From: a virus
DNA: 64,000 nucleotides
Strand: one strand, 5' to 3'
Virus record (IMG/VR): IMGVR_UViG_3300028573_000011
Coordinates: 1-64,000 of that record
The stretch's first letter is position 1, and every line of letters starts with the position of its first letter. Under the pieces are notes generated by a model, which saw only the letters and a list, made by a program, of their open reading frames with translations, searched no databases and was not told where the DNA came from. Positions 55,054-62,444 of the stretch are shown one piece after another. The position numbers and the translations under genes are program-made.

Positions 55054-56271
55054 ATGCAGGACGCTGCGGATCTCAATGCGCTTCAGCTGCCCTTCCCGCC
55101 AGGGCCCGATGGCGGCCCTCCCCCCCTGTACGCCGAGCTCCGGCAGCGGTGCCCGGTGACCCACGTGACAACGCCGGCCGGGGACGACGTCGTGCTCCTG
55201 CTCACCGCGGACGATGCACGCTACCTCTACGAGGACCCCGACCGGCTACTGTCCCGGAACCTGCGCAGGCCAGGCGCACCCCGGTACGTCGACGGCGCCG
55301 ACCCCACGATGGTTCCGGGCACGATGATGAACGAGGACGACCCCGAGCACCTCCGGCTACGCCGGGCGTGCGCCAGGTGGTTCACACCGCGAGCAGTGGC
55401 CGGCTACCGCGACATGCTCGTCGGCATCGCGGAGGACTTCGCGGATTCGCTGACGTCCTGCTCCAGCCCAGTGGACATCGTGCCGATACTGGCCGCTCCG
55501 CTCCCAGTCAGAGTGATCAGCAGGGTGATCGGTTTTCCCGAGGACGACGACGTCGTCCTGTCGGCCTTGTCCTCGACGATCCTGTCGACCAGCACCTCCG
55601 ACGCCGAGCAACGCATCGCCGCTCGCGCTGAGTTCGTCAGCTACATCCGCGAGATCCTCGACTGGCAGCGGCGGGAGGGCCCGGCGGATACGCTGCTTGC
55701 TCACGTCACCGCAGAGAGCGACCGCGGCGCCGGCCTGACCGAGGCCGAGCTGATCCAGTCGCTGCTCACAGTGATCCTGGCCGGCCACGAAACCACCGCG
55801 CACGTAATCGCCCGCGGCGTCCTAAGATTCCTACGGACCGGCGTCTGGAGCCAACTGGCCGCCGATCCCTCGATCGTGCCGAGCGCCGTGGAGGAGCTAC
55901 TCAGAATTGACGTGCCGGGCCACGGTGCGATCCTGCGCCTGACAATGGAAGACGTCGAACTGCCATCCGGCGTGACGATACCTGCGGGGACCGGGCTCCT
56001 GGCCCCGACTGTGGTGCACAACCACGACCCGGACCGCTACCACGATCCGGACCAGTTCGTGCTCGGCCGGGAGAGCCCCCACCTGACTTTCGGCGACGGC
56101 ACCCATGTCTGTCTCGGCGAGTCCCTCGCGATCGCCGAGCTGGAGGCTGTCTTCACAATCCTCCCTCCGCGTTTCCCCGATCTCCGAGTTGCCGCTGCGC
56201 CTGACGCAGTGAGATGGAGCGATCCGACACTCAAGATCAACGGTCCGACTCGGCTGCTGGTCGCTTGGTAG
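55054..56271 (+). CDS. Cytochrome P450
   Basis: 405 residues, typical of soluble actinobacterial P450 enzymes. I-helix oxygen motif AGHETT at 243-248, ExxR at 281-284 (EELLR), heme motif FGDGTHVCLGE with Cys353. Inserts one oxygen atom into an unknown substrate and needs a separate ferredoxin and reductase; none is encoded nearby. GGGGGA-like ribosome site before the ATG. Its cargo position between integrase and lysis genes is unusual for a phage. Confidence 0.93.
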   Translation: MQDAADLNALQLPFPPGPDGGPPPLYAELRQRCPVTHVTTPAGDDVVLLLTADDARYLYEDPDRLLSRNLRRPGAPRYVDGADPTMVPGTMMNEDDPEHLRLRRACARWFTPRAVAGYRDMLVGIAEDFADSLTSCSSPVDIVPILAAPLPVRVISRVIGFPEDDDVVLSALSSTILSTSTSDAEQRIAARAEFVSYIREILDWQRREGPADTLLAHVTAESDRGAGLTEAELIQSLLTVILAGHETTAHVIARGVLRFLRTGVWSQLAADPSIVPSAVEELLRIDVPGHGAILRLTMEDVELPSGVTIPAGTGLLAPTVVHNHDPDRYHDPDQFVLGRESPHLTFGDGTHVCLGESLAIAELEAVFTILPPRFPDLRVAAAPDAVRWSDPTLKINGPTRLLVAW

Positions 56272-56321
56272 GACGCTGGTGCGAACAGGGCGTTGAGGCA
56301 ACGAAACTCGCGTTTCTCACG

Positions 56322-56834
56322 CTAGGCAGCTCCCGAAACCGCGTCCAATCCGAGCCCCCAGGGGAACGGCTTGCTCTGGTTCCGGTCCTCGCCGAGGACG
56401 ATGTCCACTCCGTCCCCACGGAGGTACGCCACCGAGCGATCAAACGCGGAATGAGCGGCCTGCCACGAATTCAGGTGGGGCAGCGCCGCCAGCGGTACTG
56501 ACTTGCCGACGCCCTCTGTAATCAGGCCTAGGGCCAGAGTGTCGGCGATCCCCGCGGCCCACTTGTTGATCGTGTTGAAGGAGGCCGGAGCCACCAGGAT
56601 CGCGCTCGCCGGCGGCAGGACGTCGGGCTCTCCGGGGCGCTTGTATCGGAACCGGACGGGGTGCCCCGTCAGCGCTGCTAGGGCTGGCAGTTGGTCCTCC
56701 AGCCACACCGCTGCTGTCGGTGTCAGAATCAAGCACACATCCCAGCCGCGGGCCTTCGCCCGCTCGACCAGATCAGCGATCTCAAGCACCGGCGGTGTAG
56801 CACAGCCAACGAGGTACAGAACAGGTTGAGTCAC
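56322..56834 (-). CDS. Flavoprotein (HFCD family)
   Basis: 170 residues from a GTG coupled to the regulator gene. Flavin-binding fold of the phosphopantothenoylcysteine decarboxylase/EpiD group: start VLYLVGCATPPVLEIADLVE, motif LVAPASFNTINKWAAGIADT, end of domain PHLNSWQAAHSAFDRSVAYL. These proteins bind FMN and decarboxylate cysteine-ended peptides or act in cofactor synthesis; small forms paired with an XRE-TPR regulator are common in Streptomyces. Substrate unknown. Confidence 0.82.
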   Translation of the reverse strand: MTQPVLYLVGCATPPVLEIADLVERAKARGWDVCLILTPTAAVWLEDQLPALAALTGHPVRFRYKRPGEPDVLPPASAILVAPASFNTINKWAAGIADTLALGLITEGVGKSVPLAALPHLNSWQAAHSAFDRSVAYLRGDGVDIVLGEDRNQSKPFPWGLGLDAVSGAA

Positions 56835-58000
56835 AGGGCTACTCCAGCGCGCAGCGCGAGTGCGCGCAAACCGCGTCCATCCGCTGGCGTCTGTTCGGTG
56901 ATCAGATCGGCGATGACCGCCCGCGCCAGGTTCCATGACCGGACTGTCGCCGGGTCCTCCCGTTCGGCATCCAGCAGCAGTCGTAGGGCTGTGTCGGGTT
57001 TGCCGGCGCGCTGGGCCGAGCGGGCCGTGTCCACCAGGTGGTGGATACGACGCTCCCTGGGCAACGCGGCGTAGCCGCGGGGATCGATCTGCATGACAGC
57101 CTGGAGGGCCTGGTCGTAGAGACCGAGATCGCCAAGTATCGAAGCCTCGTAGACCGAGACGTTGGTGATGTTGAACGTGCTCAGGCGGTGGTTCGCATCG
57201 GGGGCGATCAGCGCAGCCAGAGCGCGGCCTTGCTCGATCATCAGGGTCGCCAGCCCGGGATCGGGAAGGCTGCCCGCCGCGTAGGCCGCCTTCAGGTACA
57301 CCATCCCGAGCGCAGACACCCCGTCGTCTCCCAGCCCGCGCAGATCGCCCCCGTACCGATCGATGACGTCCTGAGCCAGTCCGAGGCCGACGTCCGGGCG
57401 TCCCGATGCGGTGGCGGCGTAGACGGCGCTCTGGGTAGCGAGCGCAATCCCGATGGGGTCGCCCGCGGCTTCGGCCTTCAACACGCCCTCGTGGCCGGCT
57501 GCCCATCCGCCCACCGCGTCGCCGAGCGTGGTGAGCGTGACAGCGGCCAGGTGGCAGACATCGGCGAGCTGCGCGAGCGCGCGCGGCTCCCCAGCGCCGC
57601 CCTCGCGGGCCCGGGCCGCGTTGATCAGGCGCGGCAGCAGGGCCACCGCGTCGTGCCAGCGTCCTGCGTGGAACGCGTGGTAGCCGTATGTGGTCTGTTG
57701 GAGGACGTCGAGTCCCGGGTCCTGTTGTGCGGCCGGGGTGAGCAGAGCGGCCCTGACCTCGTCTGCGGACGTGTCGTCACTACCGTCCGGGTCGTCGTCG
57801 ACGAGGACGGCCAGTGGAACAGCGAGGGTGCGAGCCAGGCTTTTCAGCACGCTGAGACGCGGGTCGGTCTGGAGGCCGCCGCCCTCGAAGCTCTTGACCC
57901 ACGGCAGGCTCATACCGAGCGCGGTCGCGAGCTGTTGCTGCGTCAGGCCGCGCTGAACCCGCAGTGCCTTGACACGTGGTCCGATACCGAGCTCTGCCAT
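56831..58000 (-). CDS. XRE-family regulator with TPR-like repeats
   Basis: 389 residues. N-terminal XRE HTH: RVKALRVQRGLTQQQLATAL then GMSLPWVKSFEGGGLQ. The rest is an array of helical TPR-like repeats (FHAGRWHDAVALLPRLINAA, LADVCHLAAVTLTTLGDAVG, RSAQRAGKPDTALRLLLDAE) as in actinobacterial signalling regulators that sense a peptide or small molecule. Coupled by a four-base overlap to the flavoprotein gene. A palindrome GGTATA/TATACC lies in its promoter. Confidence 0.82.
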   Translation of the reverse strand: MAELGIGPRVKALRVQRGLTQQQLATALGMSLPWVKSFEGGGLQTDPRLSVLKSLARTLAVPLAVLVDDDPDGSDDTSADEVRAALLTPAAQQDPGLDVLQQTTYGYHAFHAGRWHDAVALLPRLINAARAREGGAGEPRALAQLADVCHLAAVTLTTLGDAVGGWAAGHEGVLKAEAAGDPIGIALATQSAVYAATASGRPDVGLGLAQDVIDRYGGDLRGLGDDGVSALGMVYLKAAYAAGSLPDPGLATLMIEQGRALAALIAPDANHRLSTFNITNVSVYEASILGDLGLYDQALQAVMQIDPRGYAALPRERRIHHLVDTARSAQRAGKPDTALRLLLDAEREDPATVRSWNLARAVIADLITEQTPADGRGLRALALRAGVAL

Positions 58001-58008
58001 ATCAAGAC

Positions 58009-58027
58009 GGTATAGGACTCGTATACC
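58009..58027. promoter_or_regulatory. Palindrome between divergent cargo genes
   Basis: GGTATA at 58009-58014 and TATACC at 58022-58027 form an inverted repeat with a 7-base gap, 9-27 bases upstream of the XRE-TPR gene. A related half-site GATACCG lies further on. Likely autoregulatory operator and divergent promoter. Confidence 0.5.
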
Positions 58028-58084
58028 CACGGTGAGCGTCTTTGCCGATACCGTCCAAACTACCAGGTCAGAGCGGAGGGCGCC

Positions 58085-58354
58085 GTGGTGGACGAGCTCG
58101 AACAATGGCGCGTTGAAGGACGCGTGGCCAGGGCTGTCAAGAACGTGCAGGAGTCCCTCACGCGGCTGCAAGCCGACGGGCAGGAACTCGCCACCGCCGT
58201 CAACGAGGCCCGCGCCCTCGGCATTTCGCCTCAGCACGCTGGGTCGAGTGCCCTGTCCTGGTGCTGGTTTGGGAATGGCTGCGCACAACGTATGGCCCCA
58301 CCTCGACGAGGAGAGCATGATGCCCCCGCCCCTACGTCAACTTGCACGCGATGA
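58085..58354 (+). CDS. Small protein, unknown function
   Basis: 89 residues from GTG 58085 or 58088. The first ~50 residues are a clear amphipathic helix region (ELEQWRVEGRVARAVKNVQE, SLTRLQADGQELATAVNEAR). The last part (SSALSWCWFGNGCAQRM onward) has poor coding character and overlaps the next gene, so the true end could be a frame change near 58250. Divergent from the XRE-TPR gene. Confidence 0.45.
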   Translation: MVDELEQWRVEGRVARAVKNVQESLTRLQADGQELATAVNEARALGISPQHAGSSALSWCWFGNGCAQRMAPPRRGEHDAPAPTSTCTR

Positions 58355-58517
58355 ATCCGGCCGCATCGGCGAGATCATGGGATCTCCCCAGCCCAACTCG
58401 CGTCTCGTCGCGCTGCGCCCTCCCGGCGGTGGCCTCGAATGGAATGTCCCTGAGGAGTCCATCACACGGGTTGATATCGACGGGAACCCGCTTCAGTCGC
58501 CCCAGGACGATGCATGA
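58317..58517 (+). CDS. 66-residue protein, unknown
   Basis: Two adjacent ATGs after GAGGAG. PPPLRQLARDESGRIGEIMG then LVALRPPGGGLEWNVPEESI and a strand. Reads as a small all-beta protein, similar in size to the DUF6406/6290-style proteins near XRE-TPR regulators. TGA overlaps the next ATG by four bases. Confidence 0.55.
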   Translation: MMPPPLRQLARDESGRIGEIMGSPQPNSRLVALRPPGGGLEWNVPEESITRVDIDGNPLQSPQDDA

Positions 58518-58813
58518 GCCAGCGACCGACGCCTGACGACGTCACCCTCTTCGGCGGTCGCCAAACGTGCCGTGCTGATCGCCTGGCCGTCGGCACATGT
58601 ATCTCAGCTGGCTGGACCTGTGGGCCCATCGCCGAGCTGCGCCGCGGCGTACCCATCACTCACGAAGGCGAGGTCGTCCAACGTGTCAGTGCACGTATCA
58701 AGGACGATGACCAGTGGCATACCTGGTGGCCCGGTGACCGCGTCTACCTCGAGCCCCCGGCTCACCTGCTCCCGCTCCTGGCGCCGCCTGCCGCGCCCAC
58801 GATGCCATCGTAG
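58514..58813 (+). CDS. Small beta-rich protein, unknown
   Basis: 99 residues. Strands (VTLFGGRQTCRADRLAVGTC, ISAGWTCGPIAELRRGVPIT, VVQRVSARIKDDDQWHTWWP) with three Cys and three Trp, then a Pro/Ala tail. Coupled to the 66-residue gene. The three small plus-strand genes form one unit opposite the regulator-flavoprotein pair. No gene is seen in 58814-58930. Confidence 0.55.
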   Translation: MSQRPTPDDVTLFGGRQTCRADRLAVGTCISAGWTCGPIAELRRGVPITHEGEVVQRVSARIKDDDQWHTWWPGDRVYLEPPAHLLPLLAPPAAPTMPS

Positions 58814-58930
58814 CCGGACGTAAGTCTGTGCCGCCGGGCTCGTCTTCGTCCAGCGAGTTTCCAACTACGACGACTACGGCTGGCCAACAAGCGCGTTGGG
58901 CGGCTTGGTGGCCGGGAACGCAAAGAAGCC

Positions 58931-58961
58931 GCCCGCCCTCCCCTTGACGGGGAGGGCGGGC
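58931..58961 (-). terminator. Strong terminator closing the late operon
   Basis: GCCCGCCCTCCCC and GGGGAGGGCGGGC form a perfect 13-bp stem with a 5-base loop; on the minus strand it runs into CTTCTTTG. It marks the end of the leftward tail-lysis transcript. Confidence 0.85.
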
Positions 58962-58975
58962 GATGCAGTGGTTTG

Positions 58976-59662
58976 CTATGAGCGCGGACGCTCCGGCGGG
59001 AATGCCAGCGCGCCGAACAGGAGCAGGAGGGGCCAGGCGGGTACGCCTTGCTCGTGGGTATCGGCAGCTCGGATCGCGGCTGGGGACGCTGACGGCGTGC
59101 CGGGGTCGGATGCCTCGCAGACCACCGCGGCGTGCTCGTTGATCGTCTCCGGCGTCGCGGTGTAGCCGTCAGGACATTGGGGCCCGGCGGGCCCGGACGG
59201 TCCGGTAGGGCCCGGGTTCCCGGCGGGGCCCTGTTCGCCGGCCGGGCCCGATGGCCCCGGCGGTCCAGGCTCGCCTTCCGCGCCGGCGGGACCGGCAGCT
59301 CCTTCCGCGCCGGTCGGTCCGGCTGGCCCGGCCGGGCCCGGAGATCCCGCTGGGCCCGCTGTTCCCGGCGCGCCGGATGGGCCAGCAGCGCCGGCGGGAC
59401 CGGATTGGATCCGCTCGATGATCTGCTGTGGGGCGGGCTGGGATGGTGCGATCCCGTGCTGCTTCAGCTGTTCCTGGGCTCCGGTCAGGTTCACGGACAG
59501 GTCGGAGATCGTCTGGGCCTGGCGTGTTTGCTGCTGGCGCAGCCCTTGCAGCTGGTGCGAGGCCGCGCCGAGTTCGGCCAGCATGAAGCCCAGCACGATG
59601 CCCACGGCCGTGACCAGGACGGCCACGACCGCGTTCCACCAGTGGCGGCGGATCCAGTCCAT
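58976..59662 (-). CDS. Membrane-anchored collagen-like protein of the lysis module
   Basis: 228 residues. One N-terminal membrane helix ([20 protein letters not shown]), a coiled coil ([20 protein letters not shown]), ~70 residues of collagen-type Gly-Pro-x repeats ([19 protein letters not shown]), a head with two Cys ([20 protein letters not shown]) and a C-terminal hydrophobic stretch [14 protein letters not shown]. The order and place after the endolysin suggest a spanin-like or cell-wall-spanning role, or a membrane-tethered fibre. Inferred only. Confidence 0.72.
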   Translation of the reverse strand: MDWIRRHWWNAVVAVLVTAVGIVLGFMLAELGAASHQLQGLRQQQTRQAQTISDLSVNLTGAQEQLKQHGIAPSQPAPQQIIERIQSGPAGAAGPSGAPGTAGPAGSPGPAGPAGPTGAEGAAGPAGAEGEPGPPGPSGPAGEQGPAGNPGPTGPSGPAGPQCPDGYTATPETINEHAAVVCEASDPGTPSASPAAIRAADTHEQGVPAWPLLLLFGALAFPPERPRS

Positions 59663-60027
59663 CAGTGGATGCCCTTCGACTGCCCCAGGAGCGTAACGAC
59701 CACCAGCGCGAGCGCGGCCAGCGCGCTGATCAGCCCGATGGCCTTCTGCCAGGTGAGCTCCGCGCGAGAGCTGGTCTCGTCGCGGAGATCACGGATCTCT
59801 TTGCGTACTTCGTCAACGTCGCCGGACAGCGTCTGCCCGAGGTCCTTCGTGCTCTGCTCCACGCGCGCGATGTGCTCCACGAGCGCCTTGTGCTGGACGT
59901 TCCAGAGGGCGACCGGTAGGAGTTCGGTAGCCAGCCGCGTGATCTGTGCCGCGAGGGCCTGGTCTGCGGTTTCCAGCCGAGCGATGGCGCGGCCGGCTTC
60001 GCGCGGGGTCAGCCCGTCGTCGGTCAC
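59662..60027 (-). CDS. Holin-like coiled-coil membrane protein
   Basis: 121 residues. Long helical coiled coil ([40 protein letters not shown]) and one C-terminal membrane helix ([20 protein letters not shown]) with a basic end. Such single-helix proteins next to endolysins are typical of phage class III holins or anti-holins. TGATG-type overlap with the collagen-like gene. Confidence 0.65.
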   Translation of the reverse strand: MTDDGLTPREAGRAIARLETADQALAAQITRLATELLPVALWNVQHKALVEHIARVEQSTKDLGQTLSGDVDEVRKEIRDLRDETSSRAELTWQKAIGLISALAALALVVVTLLGQSKGIH

Positions 60028-60044
60028 CAGATCTCCAGACGCGG

Positions 60045-61019
60045 TTACGGGGTGGCTAAGGCTGTGGCCAGGTGCGCGACGACGGCGGTCGCGATCTGGT
60101 CCGCGGTTGCCCCGGCAATCAGCAGCGGGGCCAGTGCGGCGGCCAGCGCCTTCGCGTCGACGGCCGGGGGCTGCTGGATCTTGACGGCCAGTGCGTTGAC
60201 GGCGTCGCGGGCCTGCTTGGCGTACAGGGCCGCGGCCCGGGCGCCGCCGTCGGCCCAGATCAGCGCGGCGTCGTCGTCGAACTGGCCATTCGCCGGGAAG
60301 TCAGCCGCGATCTCCGGCCACTTCTGGCCGATGGTGGCTGGGATGGTGCCCATGAGGTCTCCGGAGGTGGTGGCGGTCGCTGTCGGCGTTTCCGCGCTGA
60401 GGAGGGTGAGGAGTTGCGCGACGGTGCCCCGGAAGGCGTTGTAGTCGAGCGCGCGACCGCCGTCGGTGGCCTGGTTGGTGTACTGGTACAGCGCGGGGGT
60501 CACACCGCCGTAGGCGTTCCAGCCCGAGGCCTTGTCCCCGGGGTACAGGTGCGTGGGGCTGCCGGCCCCCCCGGGGTAGGCCGAGGAGATGAGTCCCAGG
60601 CCGCGCGAGGTCAGGCCGCTCAGGCTCGGCGACCCGAGCTCCTGCCAGTACCAGTGCGGGAGGTAGACCAGGCGCAGCCGCAGTCCCGCCGCCTTCGCCG
60701 CGTCGGCGTAGGCCAGCACCTGGCTCAGGGTGGGTTTGGACGAGCCGGACGGCTCGACGTCGAGCATGCCCGGCAGGGTCGGGTCGCCCACACACGCCTT
60801 GGTGTGCGCGATCTGCGCCGGGACGCTCTCGCTGGTCAGGAAGTGGTACCAGACGAAGGGCCGCTTCAGGCTCGCGGCCTGCCGCCGCCAGCCCTGGTAC
60901 GCGGAGTCGGTGTAGTACGTGCCCTCGCTCGCCTTGGCGATGACGAAGGAGGCGGCCGCGAGGCGCGACAGGTCCAGCCCGGCCTGATAGGCGGAGATGT
61001 CGGGTCCGTGGATCGTCAC
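60045..61019 (-). CDS. GH25 lysozyme-type endolysin
   Basis: 324 residues from a GTG coupled to the upstream stop. N-terminal GH25 (Ch-type) muramidase: DISAYQAGLDLSRLAAASFV, AKASEGTYYTDSAYQGWRRQ, VWYHFLTSESVPAQIAHTKA and catalytic DVE in GMLDVEPSG. Cuts the glycan chain of peptidoglycan at host lysis. The C-terminal ~110 residues are Ala-rich and helical (IWADGGARAAALYAKQARDA), a likely wall-binding or multimer part. Confidence 0.9.
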   Translation of the reverse strand: MTIHGPDISAYQAGLDLSRLAAASFVIAKASEGTYYTDSAYQGWRRQAASLKRPFVWYHFLTSESVPAQIAHTKACVGDPTLPGMLDVEPSGSSKPTLSQVLAYADAAKAAGLRLRLVYLPHWYWQELGSPSLSGLTSRGLGLISSAYPGGAGSPTHLYPGDKASGWNAYGGVTPALYQYTNQATDGGRALDYNAFRGTVAQLLTLLSAETPTATATTSGDLMGTIPATIGQKWPEIAADFPANGQFDDDAALIWADGGARAAALYAKQARDAVNALAVKIQQPPAVDAKALAAALAPLLIAGATADQIATAVVAHLATALATP

Positions 61020-61345
61020 GGCGTGGCCTCCTGGGGCGGTTCGTCTCCTGCTGCGGGAAAAGGCCCTGCGAGTCGTGCGGCGGCGGCGATCCCGGCGGCC
61101 GAGATGCGGGCGGGGACCCGGGGATGGTGCCGCTTGCAGGTCTTGAACGGTGTGCCCGGGACCGGGTGGATGGCTGGCCGCCAGCAGCGCTTCGGGTGGT
61201 CCACGTGGCAGAGGTGCCGCTTGTAGTGGGCGGCAAGGGTGCCGATGATGGCGAGTTCGCCGAGGTCGGAGCCCATGCCGGACCACCACATGTACCAGTA
61301 GCCTGATCCGCTGTCCAGGCCGAGCACGTGCGCGAGCCAGTTCAC
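61016..61345 (-). CDS. Conserved actinophage lysis-region membrane protein
   Basis: 109 residues. A membrane segment around YWYMWWSGMGSDLGELAIIG then TLAAHYKRHLCHVDHPKRCW and KTCKRHHPRVPA with Cys/His residues. I recognise this GSDLGELAIIG...CHV...RCWR...KTCxRHHP pattern as a small protein of the lysis region in many Streptomyces phages, possibly the true holin or a regulator of lysis. Coupled to the endolysin. Confidence 0.7.
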   Translation of the reverse strand: MNWLAHVLGLDSGSGYWYMWWSGMGSDLGELAIIGTLAAHYKRHLCHVDHPKRCWRPAIHPVPGTPFKTCKRHHPRVPARISAAGIAAAARLAGPFPAAGDEPPQEATP

Positions 61346-61788
61346 GCCGGCTCGTCTCTGGCCGGCACGAACTCGGCCGCGGCGTCAGAGCCGTCGCGTC
61401 GCCACCGGTTGGCCTCCCAGAGCGCCGCAGGCAGCACGTGGATGCCGTAGTGGGTCCGGTGGTGCGCCGCGCACAGCACCTCCAGGTTCCCCGGGGACTC
61501 AGCCCAGGCCTGGAAATCCTCGTCGGAGTTGAAGTGCAGCCCCAGGGCTCGTTCGATCTTGTGCGGGTCGGTGTGGTTGATCTGGGAGAACTCCACGTGG
61601 GTGTGGTGGAGCTCCGGCGTGCCGTCGCAGAGGTCGTCGTCGATGACACACTTCCACAGGCCCTGGCGCTTCAGCCGGGCCTTCGCGGCTTCGAACAGGT
61701 GGTAATGGGGGTCGTTCTCGCGCGGGGCGTGTTCGGGGATGTGCGTCAGCAGATGCACTGTCTGGCGCTGGTCGTGGGCCGCGGTCAT
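61342..61788 (-). CDS. HNH endonuclease-like protein
   Basis: 148 residues. The HNH-type core is TPELHHTHVEFSQINHTDPH then NLEVLCAAHHRTHYGIHVL, with the His-His and late Cys-x-x-His-His expected for metal binding. Upstream helical part (HYHLFEAAKARLKRQGLWKC). HNH nucleases in phage late regions help terminase cut concatemers or are homing enzymes; this one lies near tail genes, so the second is possible. Confidence 0.75.
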   Translation of the reverse strand: MTAAHDQRQTVHLLTHIPEHAPRENDPHYHLFEAAKARLKRQGLWKCVIDDDLCDGTPELHHTHVEFSQINHTDPHKIERALGLHFNSDEDFQAWAESPGNLEVLCAAHHRTHYGIHVLPAALWEANRWRRDGSDAAAEFVPARDEPA

Positions 61789-61827
61789 CGTGGTCCTGCC
61801 TGGAATTCGACTGTGGAGAGAACTTGG

Positions 61828-62364
61828 CTACGAATGCAGCCAGAACAGCGTGAAAGTCGATGTGATGTCCGAAGACGTGAAGGTGTTCAGCGGGCTTCCA
61901 GTGCTTTGCGACACGTACAGTTCGACATAGTCTCCTACGTTCAGGAAGACGGGCATCGAAACTGCCGGATATGCGGTTGCGTTTCCTGTGGACACCGGTG
62001 GTGCAAAGGTCGTGGTCCCCTGGATCACCGTGCCGTTCTTCGCGAACTTCACGCCTCGTGCGCTCGTACTGCTCGACGCGAAAGCGCCGCATCCAGCAAG
62101 CATGTACCAGCCGGCCACCTGGGCCGTGATCCTGGTGTTGTTGACCGAGTTGCTGTGCTGATTGTCGGTATCGAGATTCGATCCGTCATAGTTGACCGGA
62201 GCCCAGATGCCGCTGGGGATGGACTGTGTGGCGATCTGATACACGGAGGCGGCCGGAACCGCTGTCAGAAAAGAGTTGCTGGCGGCAGGGCCCGCATTCC
62301 ACAGAGCACCGGTCACCAGATTTCCCGGGGCTTGGTTTGCACTGACGGGGACTGTCCGGGGCAC
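61828..62364 (-). CDS. C1q/TNF-like tail adhesin
   Basis: 178 residues from a GTG with GGAGG spaced six bases upstream. All-beta: WNAGPAASNSFLTAVPAASV, YQIATQSIPSGIWAPVNYDG, STSARGVKFAKNGTVIQGTT, FLNVGDYVELYVSQSTGSPL, STFTLFWLHS. The jelly-roll strand order and the final strand STFTLFWLHS match the C1q/TNF-like heads that form trimeric adhesins on phage tails. Probably binds the host surface. Confidence 0.7.
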   Translation of the reverse strand: MPRTVPVSANQAPGNLVTGALWNAGPAASNSFLTAVPAASVYQIATQSIPSGIWAPVNYDGSNLDTDNQHSNSVNNTRITAQVAGWYMLAGCGAFASSSTSARGVKFAKNGTVIQGTTTFAPPVSTGNATAYPAVSMPVFLNVGDYVELYVSQSTGSPLNTFTSSDITSTFTLFWLHS

Positions 62365-62403
62365 GATACCCTCCTTTTTCTGTATTTCGCCGCAGGCACA
62401 AAT

Positions 62404-62430
62404 GCGCCCCGCACGGCATGTGCGGGGCGC
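62404..62430 (-). terminator. Hairpin between tail genes
   Basis: GCGCCCCGCA and TGCGGGGCGC form a perfect 10-bp stem with a 7-base loop, between the tail gene at 62445 and the adhesin gene. Weak T-run on the minus strand. It may reduce read-through into adhesin and lysis genes. Confidence 0.6.
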
Positions 62431-62444
62431 TGAAGTGCTTGGGA

